In this document: in pieces, positions 26,385 through 35,780 of the stretch
How positions within the stretch are numbered: the first letter of the stretch is position 1
Layout of the letters: every line of letters starts with the position of its first letter
DNA from: Alkalimonas mucilaginosa
Lineage (GTDB): Bacteria > Pseudomonadota > Gammaproteobacteria > Enterobacterales > Alteromonadaceae
NCBI RefSeq assembly: GCF_036327005.1
Contig: NZ_JAUGZK010000016.1
Coordinates: 1 to 64,000 of the forward strand
Reading direction: 5' to 3'
DNA length: 64,000 nucleotides
Notes under the pieces: model-generated
Database searches by the model: none
What the model saw: only the letters and a program-made list of their open reading frames with translations
Told to the model about the DNA's origin: nothing
Translations under genes and position numbers: made by a program

Positions 26385-27518
26385 ATGAAAAATATTGTGA
26401 TCAGTGGCTCAGGTGTTTTTACGCCAGCCGACAGTATTTCCAACGAAGAGCTGGTCGCCAGCTTCAATCAGTATGTGGATAACTTCAATCAGCAGCATGC
26501 GGCTGAGATTGAACGTGGCGAGCTGGAGGCCCTGGGGCATTCGAGCTGCGAATTTATCGAAAAAGCCTCCGGCATCAAGTCACGCCATGTGCTCTACAAA
26601 GAGGGTATTCTGGATCCTGCGGTGATGCATCCGGTGTTTCCGCGTCGTGGTGAAGACCAGGCGCCGGAAATGGTGGAAATGGCGCTTATCGCTGCCAAAG
26701 AAGCGATGGCAGAGGCTGGCAAAACTGCCAGTGATATTGACCTGATCATCTGCGCCGCTTCCAATATGCAGCGGCCTTATCCGGCTTTATCGGTAGAGCT
26801 GCAGCAGCAGTTGGGTGTAACTGGTTATGCCTTTGATATGAATGTAGCCTGTTCTTCTGCTACCTTTGCCATCAGCAATGCAGCCAATGCCATTCGTGGC
26901 GGTACCGCCAAAGTTGTATTGGTAGTAAACCCGGAGTTTGCTTCACCTCAGGTCAATTATCGCAGCCGCGATAGCCACTTCATTTTTGGCGATGTCTGCA
27001 CCGCCACTATTATTGAAGCCGAAGACACTTGCAGTTCACCTTTGGCGTTTCGGATTTTGGGCATGCGCCTTAAAACCGAGTTTTCTAACAACATTCGCTG
27101 CGATATTGGCTATACCGAGCATTGCTTTGCATCACCCGAGCCGGAGATCGCGTTTTTCCGCCAGCAAGGTCGCAAGGTGTTTAAAGAGTTACTGCCGTTG
27201 GTGGCCGATGTGATTGCGACAGAGATGGCTGCACAGCAGGTGACGCCGGAGCAATTAAAGCGTCTGTGGTTGCATCAGGCCAATATCAATATGAACATCT
27301 TTGCCGCCAAAAAAATTCTTGGCAGGGATCCGTTGCCGGAGGAAGCACCTTTGGTATTGGATCGCTATGCCAATACAGCATCAGCGGGCTCCATCATTGC
27401 TTTTCACCAACATAAGACCGGGCTGCAAGCGGGTGATAAGGCCATTTTGTGCTCTTTTGGTGCAGGTTACTCCATTGGCTGTTTGGTGCTGGAGCAGTTG
27501 GCTGCTGCCGGCGCATGA
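26385..27518 (+). CDS. 3-oxoacyl-ACP synthase III-like protein
   Basis: Thiolase-fold condensing enzyme of 377 residues. The catalytic triad is complete: Cys in NVACSSATF, His in LHQANINMN and Asn in YANTASAGS. It is about 60 residues longer than FabH of E. coli, mainly through an insertion near residues 30-100, as in the longer FabH2/OleA-like branch. The substrate cannot be deduced. Its 3' end overlaps the convergent kinase gene by 52 bases. Confidence 0.85.
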   Translation: MKNIVISGSGVFTPADSISNEELVASFNQYVDNFNQQHAAEIERGELEALGHSSCEFIEKASGIKSRHVLYKEGILDPAVMHPVFPRRGEDQAPEMVEMALIAAKEAMAEAGKTASDIDLIICAASNMQRPYPALSVELQQQLGVTGYAFDMNVACSSATFAISNAANAIRGGTAKVVLVVNPEFASPQVNYRSRDSHFIFGDVCTATIIEAEDTCSSPLAFRILGMRLKTEFSNNIRCDIGYTEHCFASPEPEIAFFRQQGRKVFKELLPLVADVIATEMAAQQVTPEQLKRLWLHQANINMNIFAAKKILGRDPLPEEAPLVLDRYANTASAGSIIAFHQHKTGLQAGDKAILCSFGAGYSIGCLVLEQLAAAGA

Positions 27519-29521
27519 GTAAGTAGCGCTTTGGGGAAATACAGCAATAACTCAAAACCTGTCTGGCAGGCAGTGAGCTCGACACTGCCACCAAATGCCT
27601 GAGTCATCAGGTTGTACACCAGGTTAAGACCAAGGCCGGTCCGTCCGGCTCCCCGGGCTGTGGTATAAAATGGTTCGAACACATGTTGACGCTCTGTCTC
27701 TTCGATGCCACAGCCATTGTCGCTGTAGCGTAACACTAAATGGTCGGTTTGCTGCTCCAGTGCCAGCCTGATCTGTGGCTTTTCCTCCTGGGTTAAGCCA
27801 TGTTGTAATGAGTTTTGAAACAGCTCCAGCAACACCATCTGCAATTGTTGACCACTGCAATGAAGCGTAAGCTCTGTGCCTTCTTCCAGCACCTGAACTC
27901 CTCGCAGCTGCTCACTCAATAACGTTCGGACACTGGCGATTAAAGCCGACAGACTGACATCGTAGTGCTGTTCGGGGCGAATGGCCAACTGCTTGATATT
28001 CTGCACCAGATTTGAGCAGCGCTGCAGGGTTTGCTGGCACAATTTAAGGGTTGTTGCCGACTTTTCACAAAAAGACTGAAACTTTTGCTGAGTCAACTGC
28101 TTGTTCCGGGCTGAGGCGCTAAATACGGTGACTTGCTCATCCAATAACGAGAGCGCTGTCGTCAGGATCCCAAGCGGTGTATTCATTTCGTGCGCCAGGC
28201 CAGAAACCAGAGTGCCAAGCGACGCCATCTTTTCTGATTCAATAAGCTGTTGCTGTGCCTGCTGCAACTGCTGCAGTGATTGATGGAGCTTCCTGGTCAG
28301 GTGTTCGGCCTGAATGCGTTTTTGTTGCTGCCGCCGGAAAAAATAAATCAGCAACAGCGTACCGAGAGCAAGTGCGCTGATAATGGTGATATTTTGGCGG
28401 TGCTGATGCCGCGCCGTCAATTCAGAGAGCAGCAACTGGCTTTCCAGCTCTGCAATGGCCTGTTGTTGTTGCTGAAAATACAACTGGTCCCGTAGCCCCA
28501 CCACGTGACGACGTGACTGTTCGTTTTGCTTTTGGCTATAAAGGCGTTGGTATTGCTGCAAGGCCTCGAGTGCTGCCGGATAGTTTTGTTGTGCCTGATA
28601 GAGCTGACTTTGCAACAGAACCGCTTGCAGCTCATTCTCTGGCAGGGAATGCTTTGCCAGCAACTGGCTAACTTGCGCCAGCTTTTGCTCAGCGCTATCC
28701 AGTGCTCCAAGGGCTAAAGCCTGTTGCGCCTGCACCAGGTACATCTGGCTGATGGAGTAGGGATCATCACGTTGCAGGTAGTAATCAAGCGCCAGTGATG
28801 CGTAGTGACTGGCCGCTTCGTATTGCTGCAGAGCCAGGTAGCTGCTGGCCAGGGTGCGTTGCACAAAGGCAATGTCATCGGCCTGGAAAAAAGCCAGTTG
28901 CAGAGACTCTTCCAGATGCGCAATTGCTGTTTCATAGTGCTCCATCGCCACCAGCAGTGACGATTGATTATTACGGATAATGGCCCTGGTAGCGGCGCTC
29001 AGGCTGTAGCGATTTGCCAATTGCTCTGCTTGTTGCAGCAACTGGCTGGCTTCATCGTACAAGCCAATACTTCGTACCAACAAAGCACTATTGGTGGTAA
29101 TGGAGGCAATGCGTTCGTGGTGCTGATGCTGCAGTGCCAATTGGTAAGCTTGTTCTAAATGTTGTTGAGCCGGTACCAGCTCGTTGCGACGAAACGCAAA
29201 AATTGCCAGTAACTCATAACTACGAATTTGCCACTCGGTTCGCTCTGGCGGAACCTGCTGCAACCACTCCTTGATCAAAGCCTCTCCCTGGCTGCTGTTG
29301 GAGAGAATCAACAACTGGTATGCCAGTGCATTGGTCAAATGGTAACGGCGCTGCCAATCCAAAGCATCCGTTTGTGCCAGTAATTCCATAGTGTTGGTGT
29401 AAGCAGCGCCTGGCTCAGCTTTACTCTGTTGCATAAGCTCTGTATACCAGTCAGGCTCGGCAGCCAGCAGCAGGCCTGGCCACAGCAGAGTAAAAAGTAG
29501 AAGGTGCACATGTTTTCGCAT
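27467..29521 (-). CDS. Sensor histidine kinase with periplasmic TPR region
   Basis: A 684-residue kinase. The signal peptide (MRKHVHLLLFTLLWPGLLLAA) is followed by about 350 residues of tetratricopeptide-like helices in the periplasm, one membrane segment (IISALALGTLLLIYFF), a Q-rich coiled coil and the kinase core. The phospho-accepting His is in GLAHEMNTPLG, the N box in LFQNSLQHG, the G1 box in YSDNGCGIE and the G2 box in GAGRTGLGL. No receiver domain or response regulator gene is adjacent. The start is placed at the signal peptide; an upstream reading adds 44 residues without precedent. Confidence 0.87.
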   Translation of the reverse strand: MRKHVHLLLFTLLWPGLLLAAEPDWYTELMQQSKAEPGAAYTNTMELLAQTDALDWQRRYHLTNALAYQLLILSNSSQGEALIKEWLQQVPPERTEWQIRSYELLAIFAFRRNELVPAQQHLEQAYQLALQHQHHERIASITTNSALLVRSIGLYDEASQLLQQAEQLANRYSLSAATRAIIRNNQSSLLVAMEHYETAIAHLEESLQLAFFQADDIAFVQRTLASSYLALQQYEAASHYASLALDYYLQRDDPYSISQMYLVQAQQALALGALDSAEQKLAQVSQLLAKHSLPENELQAVLLQSQLYQAQQNYPAALEALQQYQRLYSQKQNEQSRRHVVGLRDQLYFQQQQQAIAELESQLLLSELTARHQHRQNITIISALALGTLLLIYFFRRQQQKRIQAEHLTRKLHQSLQQLQQAQQQLIESEKMASLGTLVSGLAHEMNTPLGILTTALSLLDEQVTVFSASARNKQLTQQKFQSFCEKSATTLKLCQQTLQRCSNLVQNIKQLAIRPEQHYDVSLSALIASVRTLLSEQLRGVQVLEEGTELTLHCSGQQLQMVLLELFQNSLQHGLTQEEKPQIRLALEQQTDHLVLRYSDNGCGIEETERQHVFEPFYTTARGAGRTGLGLNLVYNLMTQAFGGSVELTACQTGFELLLYFPKALLTHAPAAANCSSTKQPME

Positions 29522-29777
29522 GGCAGGAAAGGCTCCTGACGGTGAGTGTTGCAGGCTGCTTTGTAACAAAGTATGTCTGCTGAGTTGGTTTTTCTCCAGT
29601 CCGCTGCAAATACTAGCAGGCTGTAAAATTGCAACTGACTGATTTTCAATCATTTTGATTTATTTTTATGCTCGGTCGCGCTGAAGGTGTTTTTAGCCTT
29701 GTAACATTTAATGCAACCAGATCGGGCTTTTTTTCGTTAGTATAGCTAGTACTTATAAAGACAAGTTAGTGAGTTCC

Positions 29778-30980
29778 ATGGCAAAGCAAAAATTAAAAAT
29801 TATCTTGCCTGTAGTGATCCTGTTGATTGCAGTCTTGTTGATGATTGTGCTGATGAAAGGCCGTCAACCTGCGGAACAACGCGAAGATGTTGCAGTAGGA
29901 GTGCTGGTGGATGTGATATCAGCACAACCTGAAGAGTTGATTTACCGGATAAGCTCTCAAGGGACTGTTCGCCCCAGGTTGATGACCAGTCTGGTCTCTG
30001 AGGTGAACGGCCGTATCATTGAAGTATCTCCCAACTTTGTTGAGGGTGGTTTTTTTGCTGCCGGTGAGCTATTGGTAAAAGTCGAGCAGGATGACTATTT
30101 AACGGCAGTGAAAGCGGCGGAAGCTAATCTGGCACGGGCTACTGCGGCCTTGCAGGAAGAGCTTGCCCGGGTGCGGGTTGCCGAGGAAGAGTGGGCTTCT
30201 TTCACCGAAGGGGAGGCACCCGAACTTGGTTTGCGCCGGCCTCAGCTGGCGCGGGAGTTGGCCAATGTACGCTCTGCTGAAGCTGAACTGGAGCGGGCAG
30301 CCAGGGATCTTAGCCGCACCGAATTACGGGCACCATACGCCGGATTACTGCAGAGCAAAACGGTGAATATCGGTCAGTTCATCAGCCGGGGGACTGTGCT
30401 TGGCAGTATTTTCGGCACTGACTTGGCAGAAGTGCGATTGCCACTGACCGATCATGATCTGGCATTTATGCTACTGCCTGGTGGTGAGCAGTCAAGCTAT
30501 CCGCTCGTTGAGTTGACGGCTCTGGTTGCAGGCCAGCAGCAGCACTGGCCGGGCAGGCTGACACGTACCGAAGGAGTGCTGGATGAGCGAAGCCGGGTGA
30601 TTTACGCCGTAGCGCAGGTGGATGATCCCTATCGTTTGCAAACCGATGGCAAGCAGCCACTGCGGTTTGGCCGTTTTGTCCATGCAGCTATTGAAGGCAG
30701 CTCGTCTGGTCAGGTTATTCGGTTGCCTCGTAACTTGGTACGACCAGGCAACCAGGTATTGCTGGTGAATACTGATAGCCAGCTGGAGTTCAGGCCTGTC
30801 CAGGTTCAACGCACCGATGAGCGTTATGCCTATGTGATGGAGGGGCTTGCTGCCGGCGAGCATTTAGTGGTGTCAGCTTTACCCAATCCTCTGGCTGGTA
30901 TGCAGGTTCGCCTTGGTCGGGTGGATGGTGAGTGGCTGGACAGTCCTGCCGTTTCAGACACTGAAGCGTCGGGAGACTGA
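29778..30980 (+). CDS. RND efflux periplasmic adaptor (membrane fusion protein)
   Basis: A 400-residue adaptor with an N-terminal membrane anchor (about residues 5-26), a lipoyl half (VSEVNGRIIEVSPNFVEGG), a coiled-coil hairpin (about 100-180), the second lipoyl half (LRAPYAGLLQSKTVNIGQF) and beta-barrel domains. It links the inner-membrane pump encoded two bases downstream to an outer-membrane channel, which is not encoded here. ATG at 29778 is preferred; a GTG nine bases earlier is possible. Confidence 0.9.
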   Translation: MAKQKLKIILPVVILLIAVLLMIVLMKGRQPAEQREDVAVGVLVDVISAQPEELIYRISSQGTVRPRLMTSLVSEVNGRIIEVSPNFVEGGFFAAGELLVKVEQDDYLTAVKAAEANLARATAALQEELARVRVAEEEWASFTEGEAPELGLRRPQLARELANVRSAEAELERAARDLSRTELRAPYAGLLQSKTVNIGQFISRGTVLGSIFGTDLAEVRLPLTDHDLAFMLLPGGEQSSYPLVELTALVAGQQQHWPGRLTRTEGVLDERSRVIYAVAQVDDPYRLQTDGKQPLRFGRFVHAAIEGSSSGQVIRLPRNLVRPGNQVLLVNTDSQLEFRPVQVQRTDERYAYVMEGLAAGEHLVVSALPNPLAGMQVRLGRVDGEWLDSPAVSDTEASGD

Positions 30981-30982
30981 GC

Positions 30983-33900
30983 ATGGATACACAAAAAGGG
31001 ATTATTGCCTGGTTCGCCCGCAACAGTGTAGCAGCCAACCTGCTGATGGTGGTGCTGATTATTGCAGGCGCTGCTTCTTTGATGACCATCAAGAAACAAA
31101 TCTTTCCTGAAATTGCGCTGGATGAAGTGACCATCCGGGTGCCTTACCTGGGCGCTGCGCCGCAGGAAGTGGAAAGTGCGGTCATTGATAAGATTGAAGA
31201 GCGACTGCGTTCGATCAATGGTATCAAGCGTATTCGCTCTACCGCAGTGGAAGGCTTGGGCACGGTACGGGCCGAGATTTCATCCAGTTACGACATTATG
31301 GAAGTCATGGACGAAATCAAAACTCAGGTGGCTGCTATTGCTACCTTCCCGGAGCAGGCTGAACGCCCTGTGGTGTATCGGCAGCGGTTTCAAAGTACAG
31401 TGATCTGGCTCTCGCTCTACGGCAATGCCGACGAGCGCAGTATGAAAGAGCTGGCCAAGCACATTCGTGATGACTTAAAAAAACGTTACAGCATCAGCCA
31501 GGTTGAGGTGGTTGGAGCCCGCGACTATGAAATCTCCATCGAGTTATCCGAATCGGTGCTGCGGGAGTATCAACTGACGTTTGAGCAGGTGGTACAGGCC
31601 ATTCGCGCCAGCTCGGTCGATATTCCCGGTGGCTCCATTCGCTCTGATTCGGGCAATATTTTATTGCGCACCAAAGGCCAGGCGTACCGTGGCCATGAGT
31701 TTGCCGATATCATCCTGCTGCGTTTTAACGACGGTACCCGGCTCAGGCTGGGCGATATTGCGTACATCAATGATGGTTTTATCGAGCGCGATGGTGAAGC
31801 TACCTTCGATGGTATGCCCTCCATCTCCATCCGGGTGGATGCTGTCGGTGATGATAACAGCCTGCAAATCTCGCAAAACGTGAAGCGTTATGTCGAAGAG
31901 CAGCGCGAGATGCTACCTGCGGGAATTTATCTGGATCATTGGGGCGACAGCAGTTACTACCTGCAGGGGCGCATCGAGCTGATGACCAGCAATCTGCTGT
32001 ACGGTGTCCTGCTGGTGCTGCTGGCGCTCACTTTGTTTCTGGAGTTTCGGATTGCCTTCTGGGTCATGGTCGGGATCCCGGTTTGTTTTCTTGGTGCCCT
32101 TGCATTGATGCCGTTGCCGATGTTCGGTGTTTCCATCAACATGATTAGTCTGTTTGGCTTCATACTGGTGCTGGGTATCGTGGTGGACGATGCCATCATT
32201 ATTGGTGAGAGTGCTTTTAGCGAAATCGAGAAAAAAGGCAAGTCGATGGACTCGGTGATCGCCGGAGCCAAGAAAGTGGCCATGCCAGCTACTTTTGGGG
32301 TACTGACGACCATTGCTGCTTTTTTACCCATGCTGATGGTTGGCGGCTCAATGGGGCCGATTTGGGAGTCGATTGCCTGGGTGGTTATTTTGTGTCTGGC
32401 TTTTTCCATCGTGGAATCCAAACTGATTTTGCCTACCCACATTGCCCATATCGATACCAAACCCTGGGATCCGGACCGGCATGGTTTGTTTTACGCCACA
32501 GGTCGTGGTGCCAGCAATTTTTTACGTGGGATCCGTCAATGGGTCGCCGATAAGCTGCAGCATGTTATCCACCAACACTACCGGCCTTTTATCAGTCGCT
32601 GCATAGAGTTTCGCTATCTGACCCTGGTTAGCTTTTTTTCACTGATGCTGCTGATGATAGGCTTGCTGGGTGGTGGTTTTGTCCGTTGGGTGTTTTTCCC
32701 GGATATCCCAAGTGACTTTATTCAGGCCAGTATCTTGATGGAAGAGGGCTCGTCAAGCCAGCAAACCCAGCAAGCCCTGGATGAAATGGAAGCCGCATTA
32801 ATGCGCGCCAATGAGCGGCTGAAATCCGAATACAATGCCGATGTGATTCAGCACCGGCTGGTCTTTTTGAACAGTGATACCCGTGGACAGATGGTACTGG
32901 AGCTGGAGAAAAGCGAAGGCCGCGAAATTGATGGCTTTGAAATTGCCCGCATTTGGCGTGAAGAAATGCCAGAGATCGCCGGCATGCGTTCATTTAATAT
33001 CAATGCCTCTACCGGCGCTGGTGGAGGTGGTGCTGATATAGCACTGCAAATTCGCGGCGATAATTTGCAGATGCTCGAAGCCGCTGCCGAAGAGCTAAAA
33101 CGGGCATTGGAGCAATACGAAGGGGTGTACGATATTCAGGACAACCTGAGTGGCGGCAATGATGAGGTAGTGCTGAGTTTAAAACCGGAAGCGGATTTAT
33201 TGGGGCTGACATTATCGGATCTGGCGCGCCAGGTGCGGTATGGCTTCTATGGCGCCGAAGCGCAGCGGGTGCAGCGCGATGGCGAAGAAGTGAAAGTGAT
33301 GGTGCGTTACCCGAAAGACGAACGCAACTCATTGGGCAATTTAGAGCAGATGCGCATCCGCACAGCCGATGGTGGTGAGGTGCCTTTTAGTATGGTTGCC
33401 AGCTATCAGTTGCAGCCAGCCTTTAATGCCATTAATCGGGTCAATGGCGAGCGGGCGGTGACCATTACTGCAGCAGCGGATAAAGATCGCATCGAGCCGG
33501 GCCGGGTGGTGCGGGAAGTGCGGCAAGGCATAATGAAAGAACTGCCACAGCGTTACCCTGGCGTTACCACGGCGCTGGAAGGTAGCAGCCAGGATGAAAT
33601 GGATGCGCAGCGCGATATGCTAAAAGCCGCCGTGCTGGCGCTGTTTCTTATCTATGCCTTAATGGCCATTCCGCTGAAATCCTACAGCCAGCCGCTGATT
33701 ATTATGAGCGTGATCCCCTTTGGCCTGATTGGTGCTGTGGTTGGCCATATGGTACTGGGACTTAGCATGAGCATTATGTCGGTGTTTGGTCTGATTGCGC
33801 TGGCCGGTGTGGTGGTGAACGACAGTTTGATTATGGTGGATTTTGTCAATAAAGCCAGAGCGGCCGGGCACAGCATTCGTCAGGCAGTGGAGGAAGCGGG

Positions 33901-34153
33901 TACCATGCGTTTTCGCGCTATTGTCCTCACCTCCATGACTACCTTCTTGGGCTTAACGCCCATCGTGCTGGAGCGCAGCTTGCAGGCACAAATCGTGGTG
34001 CCGATGGCAGTATCGCTGGCCTTTGGTATTTTGTTTGCCACCGTGATCACCTTGATCCTGATCCCAGCGCTTTATGTGATTCTGGAAGACTTTAAGAATT
34101 TGTTTCGCAGCAAGGAGCAAAAAATCGATACCCAGCTTAGGGAGATTAGCTGA
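30983..34153 (+). CDS. RND efflux permease (AcrB superfamily)
   Basis: Proton-driven efflux pump of 1056 residues. It opens with an amphipathic helix and first membrane segment (NSVAANLLMVVLIIAGA), followed by IFPEIALDEVTIRVPYLGAAPQEVE, typical of the family. The membrane region contains GIVVDDAIIIGE, with the paired Asp residues of the proton relay, and the late GVVVNDSLIMVDF segment. Two large periplasmic loops separate the two six-helix halves. The substrate is unknown. A bidirectional terminator follows. Confidence 0.93.
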   Translation: MDTQKGIIAWFARNSVAANLLMVVLIIAGAASLMTIKKQIFPEIALDEVTIRVPYLGAAPQEVESAVIDKIEERLRSINGIKRIRSTAVEGLGTVRAEISSSYDIMEVMDEIKTQVAAIATFPEQAERPVVYRQRFQSTVIWLSLYGNADERSMKELAKHIRDDLKKRYSISQVEVVGARDYEISIELSESVLREYQLTFEQVVQAIRASSVDIPGGSIRSDSGNILLRTKGQAYRGHEFADIILLRFNDGTRLRLGDIAYINDGFIERDGEATFDGMPSISIRVDAVGDDNSLQISQNVKRYVEEQREMLPAGIYLDHWGDSSYYLQGRIELMTSNLLYGVLLVLLALTLFLEFRIAFWVMVGIPVCFLGALALMPLPMFGVSINMISLFGFILVLGIVVDDAIIIGESAFSEIEKKGKSMDSVIAGAKKVAMPATFGVLTTIAAFLPMLMVGGSMGPIWESIAWVVILCLAFSIVESKLILPTHIAHIDTKPWDPDRHGLFYATGRGASNFLRGIRQWVADKLQHVIHQHYRPFISRCIEFRYLTLVSFFSLMLLMIGLLGGGFVRWVFFPDIPSDFIQASILMEEGSSSQQTQQALDEMEAALMRANERLKSEYNADVIQHRLVFLNSDTRGQMVLELEKSEGREIDGFEIARIWREEMPEIAGMRSFNINASTGAGGGGADIALQIRGDNLQMLEAAAEELKRALEQYEGVYDIQDNLSGGNDEVVLSLKPEADLLGLTLSDLARQVRYGFYGAEAQRVQRDGEEVKVMVRYPKDERNSLGNLEQMRIRTADGGEVPFSMVASYQLQPAFNAINRVNGERAVTITAAADKDRIEPGRVVREVRQGIMKELPQRYPGVTTALEGSSQDEMDAQRDMLKAAVLALFLIYALMAIPLKSYSQPLIIMSVIPFGLIGAVVGHMVLGLSMSIMSVFGLIALAGVVVNDSLIMVDFVNKARAAGHSIRQAVEEAGTMRFRAIVLTSMTTFLGLTPIVLERSLQAQIVVPMAVSLAFGILFATVITLILIPALYVILEDFKNLFRSKEQKIDTQLREIS

Positions 34154-34167
34154 GTAGAGGTAGTAAA

Positions 34168-34193
34168 AAAAGCCCCAGAACTCAGGGGCTTTT
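34168..34193. terminator. Bidirectional terminator between the RND pump and sdaA
   Basis: The stem AGCCCC/GGGGCT is extended by an A run on the left and a T run on the right, with an 8-base loop. It has the form of a terminator for both convergent genes. Confidence 0.88.
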
Positions 34194-34196
34194 GCA

Positions 34197-35576
34197 TTAA
34201 CACTCAATAATGTTTACGGCCAGACCACCGCGTGAGGTTTCTTTGTACTTGGTTTGCATGTCTTTGCCGGTGTCCCACATGGTTTTAATCACTTTATCCA
34301 GTGACACCTTGTGATCACCACTGCCCCGCAGTGCCAGTCGTGATGCATTGATGGCTTTGACGGCTCCCATGGCATTGCGCTCGATGCAGGGCACCTGCAC
34401 CAGGCCACCGACCGGATCGCAGGTCAGGCCTAAATTGTGTTCCATGCCAATTTCTGCTGCATTTTCTACATGGCTGGCTGAGCCACCAAGAATTTCCGTT
34501 AAAGCACCGGCGGCCATCGAGCAAGCGACGCCCACCTCCCCCTGGCAACCGACTTCGGCACCAGAAATGGACGCATTCTTTTTGTACAAAATGCCGATTG
34601 CGGCAGCCGTTAACAGATAACGCATGGCAATATCGGGTGTTACTGGTTGAATAAACTTGTCGTAGTACATCAGTACTGCAGGGATAATACCGGCAGCGCC
34701 ATTGGTGGGAGCGGTGACTACCCGGCCACCGGCGGCATTTTCTTCATTGACTGCCAGCGCAAAGAGGTTCACCCAATCCATCACCTGCAAGGGATCTGAG
34801 CTTTTTTCTACACTAAGGCGTCGATACAACGAAGGAGCCCGCCGCTTTACTTTCAGACCACCAGGTAAAACCCCTTCAGTGCGAATGCCCCGATCGATGC
34901 AATCATGCATGGCCTGCCAGATATGAAACAGCTCGTCTTTTATTTGATTGGGCTTACGCAGTACTTTCTCGTTCTCCAGCATCAAACTGGAAATCGATAG
35001 GCCATGTTCTTTGCAAAGGGCCAACAGTTCTGTAGCGCTTTCAAACGGGTAGGGCGGCGGGTTATCAGCGGCAAACTGACTGGCGGCTTCTTTTTCTTTG
35101 GCAAAATCTTCTGCTTTAACAATAAAGCCCCCACCAATGGAAAAATACACTTCACGCAGCAGCTCGGTTTCTCCGTCCCAGGCTACCAACTCCATACCAT
35201 TGGAGTGTTCTTTCAAGGTTTTGCGCCGATGAAAAGTAATGGCACCTTCACGTGGAAACTTCACCGGCTGTTGTTGTGCCAGTTGCAGCTTTTGTTCAGT
35301 GTGTACCTGATGCAGTAACTCCGGGATCAGATCCGGGTCTATGCTTTCTGGCAGGTAGCCACTTAGCCCCAGAATCACGGCTTTACCGGTACCATGGCCA
35401 ATACCAGTCTGCCCAAGAGAGCCATACAGCTCTACTTTTATCCGGCTGACGGATCCAAGTGTGCCCAACTGCTTCAGCTGTTCGGTAAATTGGTGGGCTG
35501 CCCGCATCGGCCCAACGGTATGCGAACTGGAGGGGCCAATGCCGATGCTAAACATATCAAAAGCGCTGATAATCAT
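34197..35576 (-). CDS. sdaA: L-serine dehydratase
   Basis: Iron-sulfur L-serine ammonia-lyase (459 aa), giving pyruvate and ammonia. The beta domain starts with FDMFSIGIGPSSSHTVGPMRAA and the alpha domain carries the cluster cysteines in GCQGEVGVACSMAAG, LTCDPVGG and VPCIERNAMGA. It is the single-chain form of E. coli SdaA/SdaB. The ribosome site is weak. Confidence 0.93.
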   Translation of the reverse strand: MIISAFDMFSIGIGPSSSHTVGPMRAAHQFTEQLKQLGTLGSVSRIKVELYGSLGQTGIGHGTGKAVILGLSGYLPESIDPDLIPELLHQVHTEQKLQLAQQQPVKFPREGAITFHRRKTLKEHSNGMELVAWDGETELLREVYFSIGGGFIVKAEDFAKEKEAASQFAADNPPPYPFESATELLALCKEHGLSISSLMLENEKVLRKPNQIKDELFHIWQAMHDCIDRGIRTEGVLPGGLKVKRRAPSLYRRLSVEKSSDPLQVMDWVNLFALAVNEENAAGGRVVTAPTNGAAGIIPAVLMYYDKFIQPVTPDIAMRYLLTAAAIGILYKKNASISGAEVGCQGEVGVACSMAAGALTEILGGSASHVENAAEIGMEHNLGLTCDPVGGLVQVPCIERNAMGAVKAINASRLALRGSGDHKVSLDKVIKTMWDTGKDMQTKYKETSRGGLAVNIIEC

Positions 35577-35780
35577 AAGTAAAACAAAACAACCTGAAGA
35601 AACATCCTGTGATTGTATACCAAAGGTAGTCAGCCGGTAAGTCCCGTTGTAACTGGTCAGGTCTGGTTACAACCTCCAGCCCTTGTCAGTGCTGCTTGCA
35701 GAGATTTACATGAAATTTTCTAAGGGAAATGACTGCCGCCCAGCCCGCGCTGACACGGCAGTTGGTAGATAGGGACGCTG

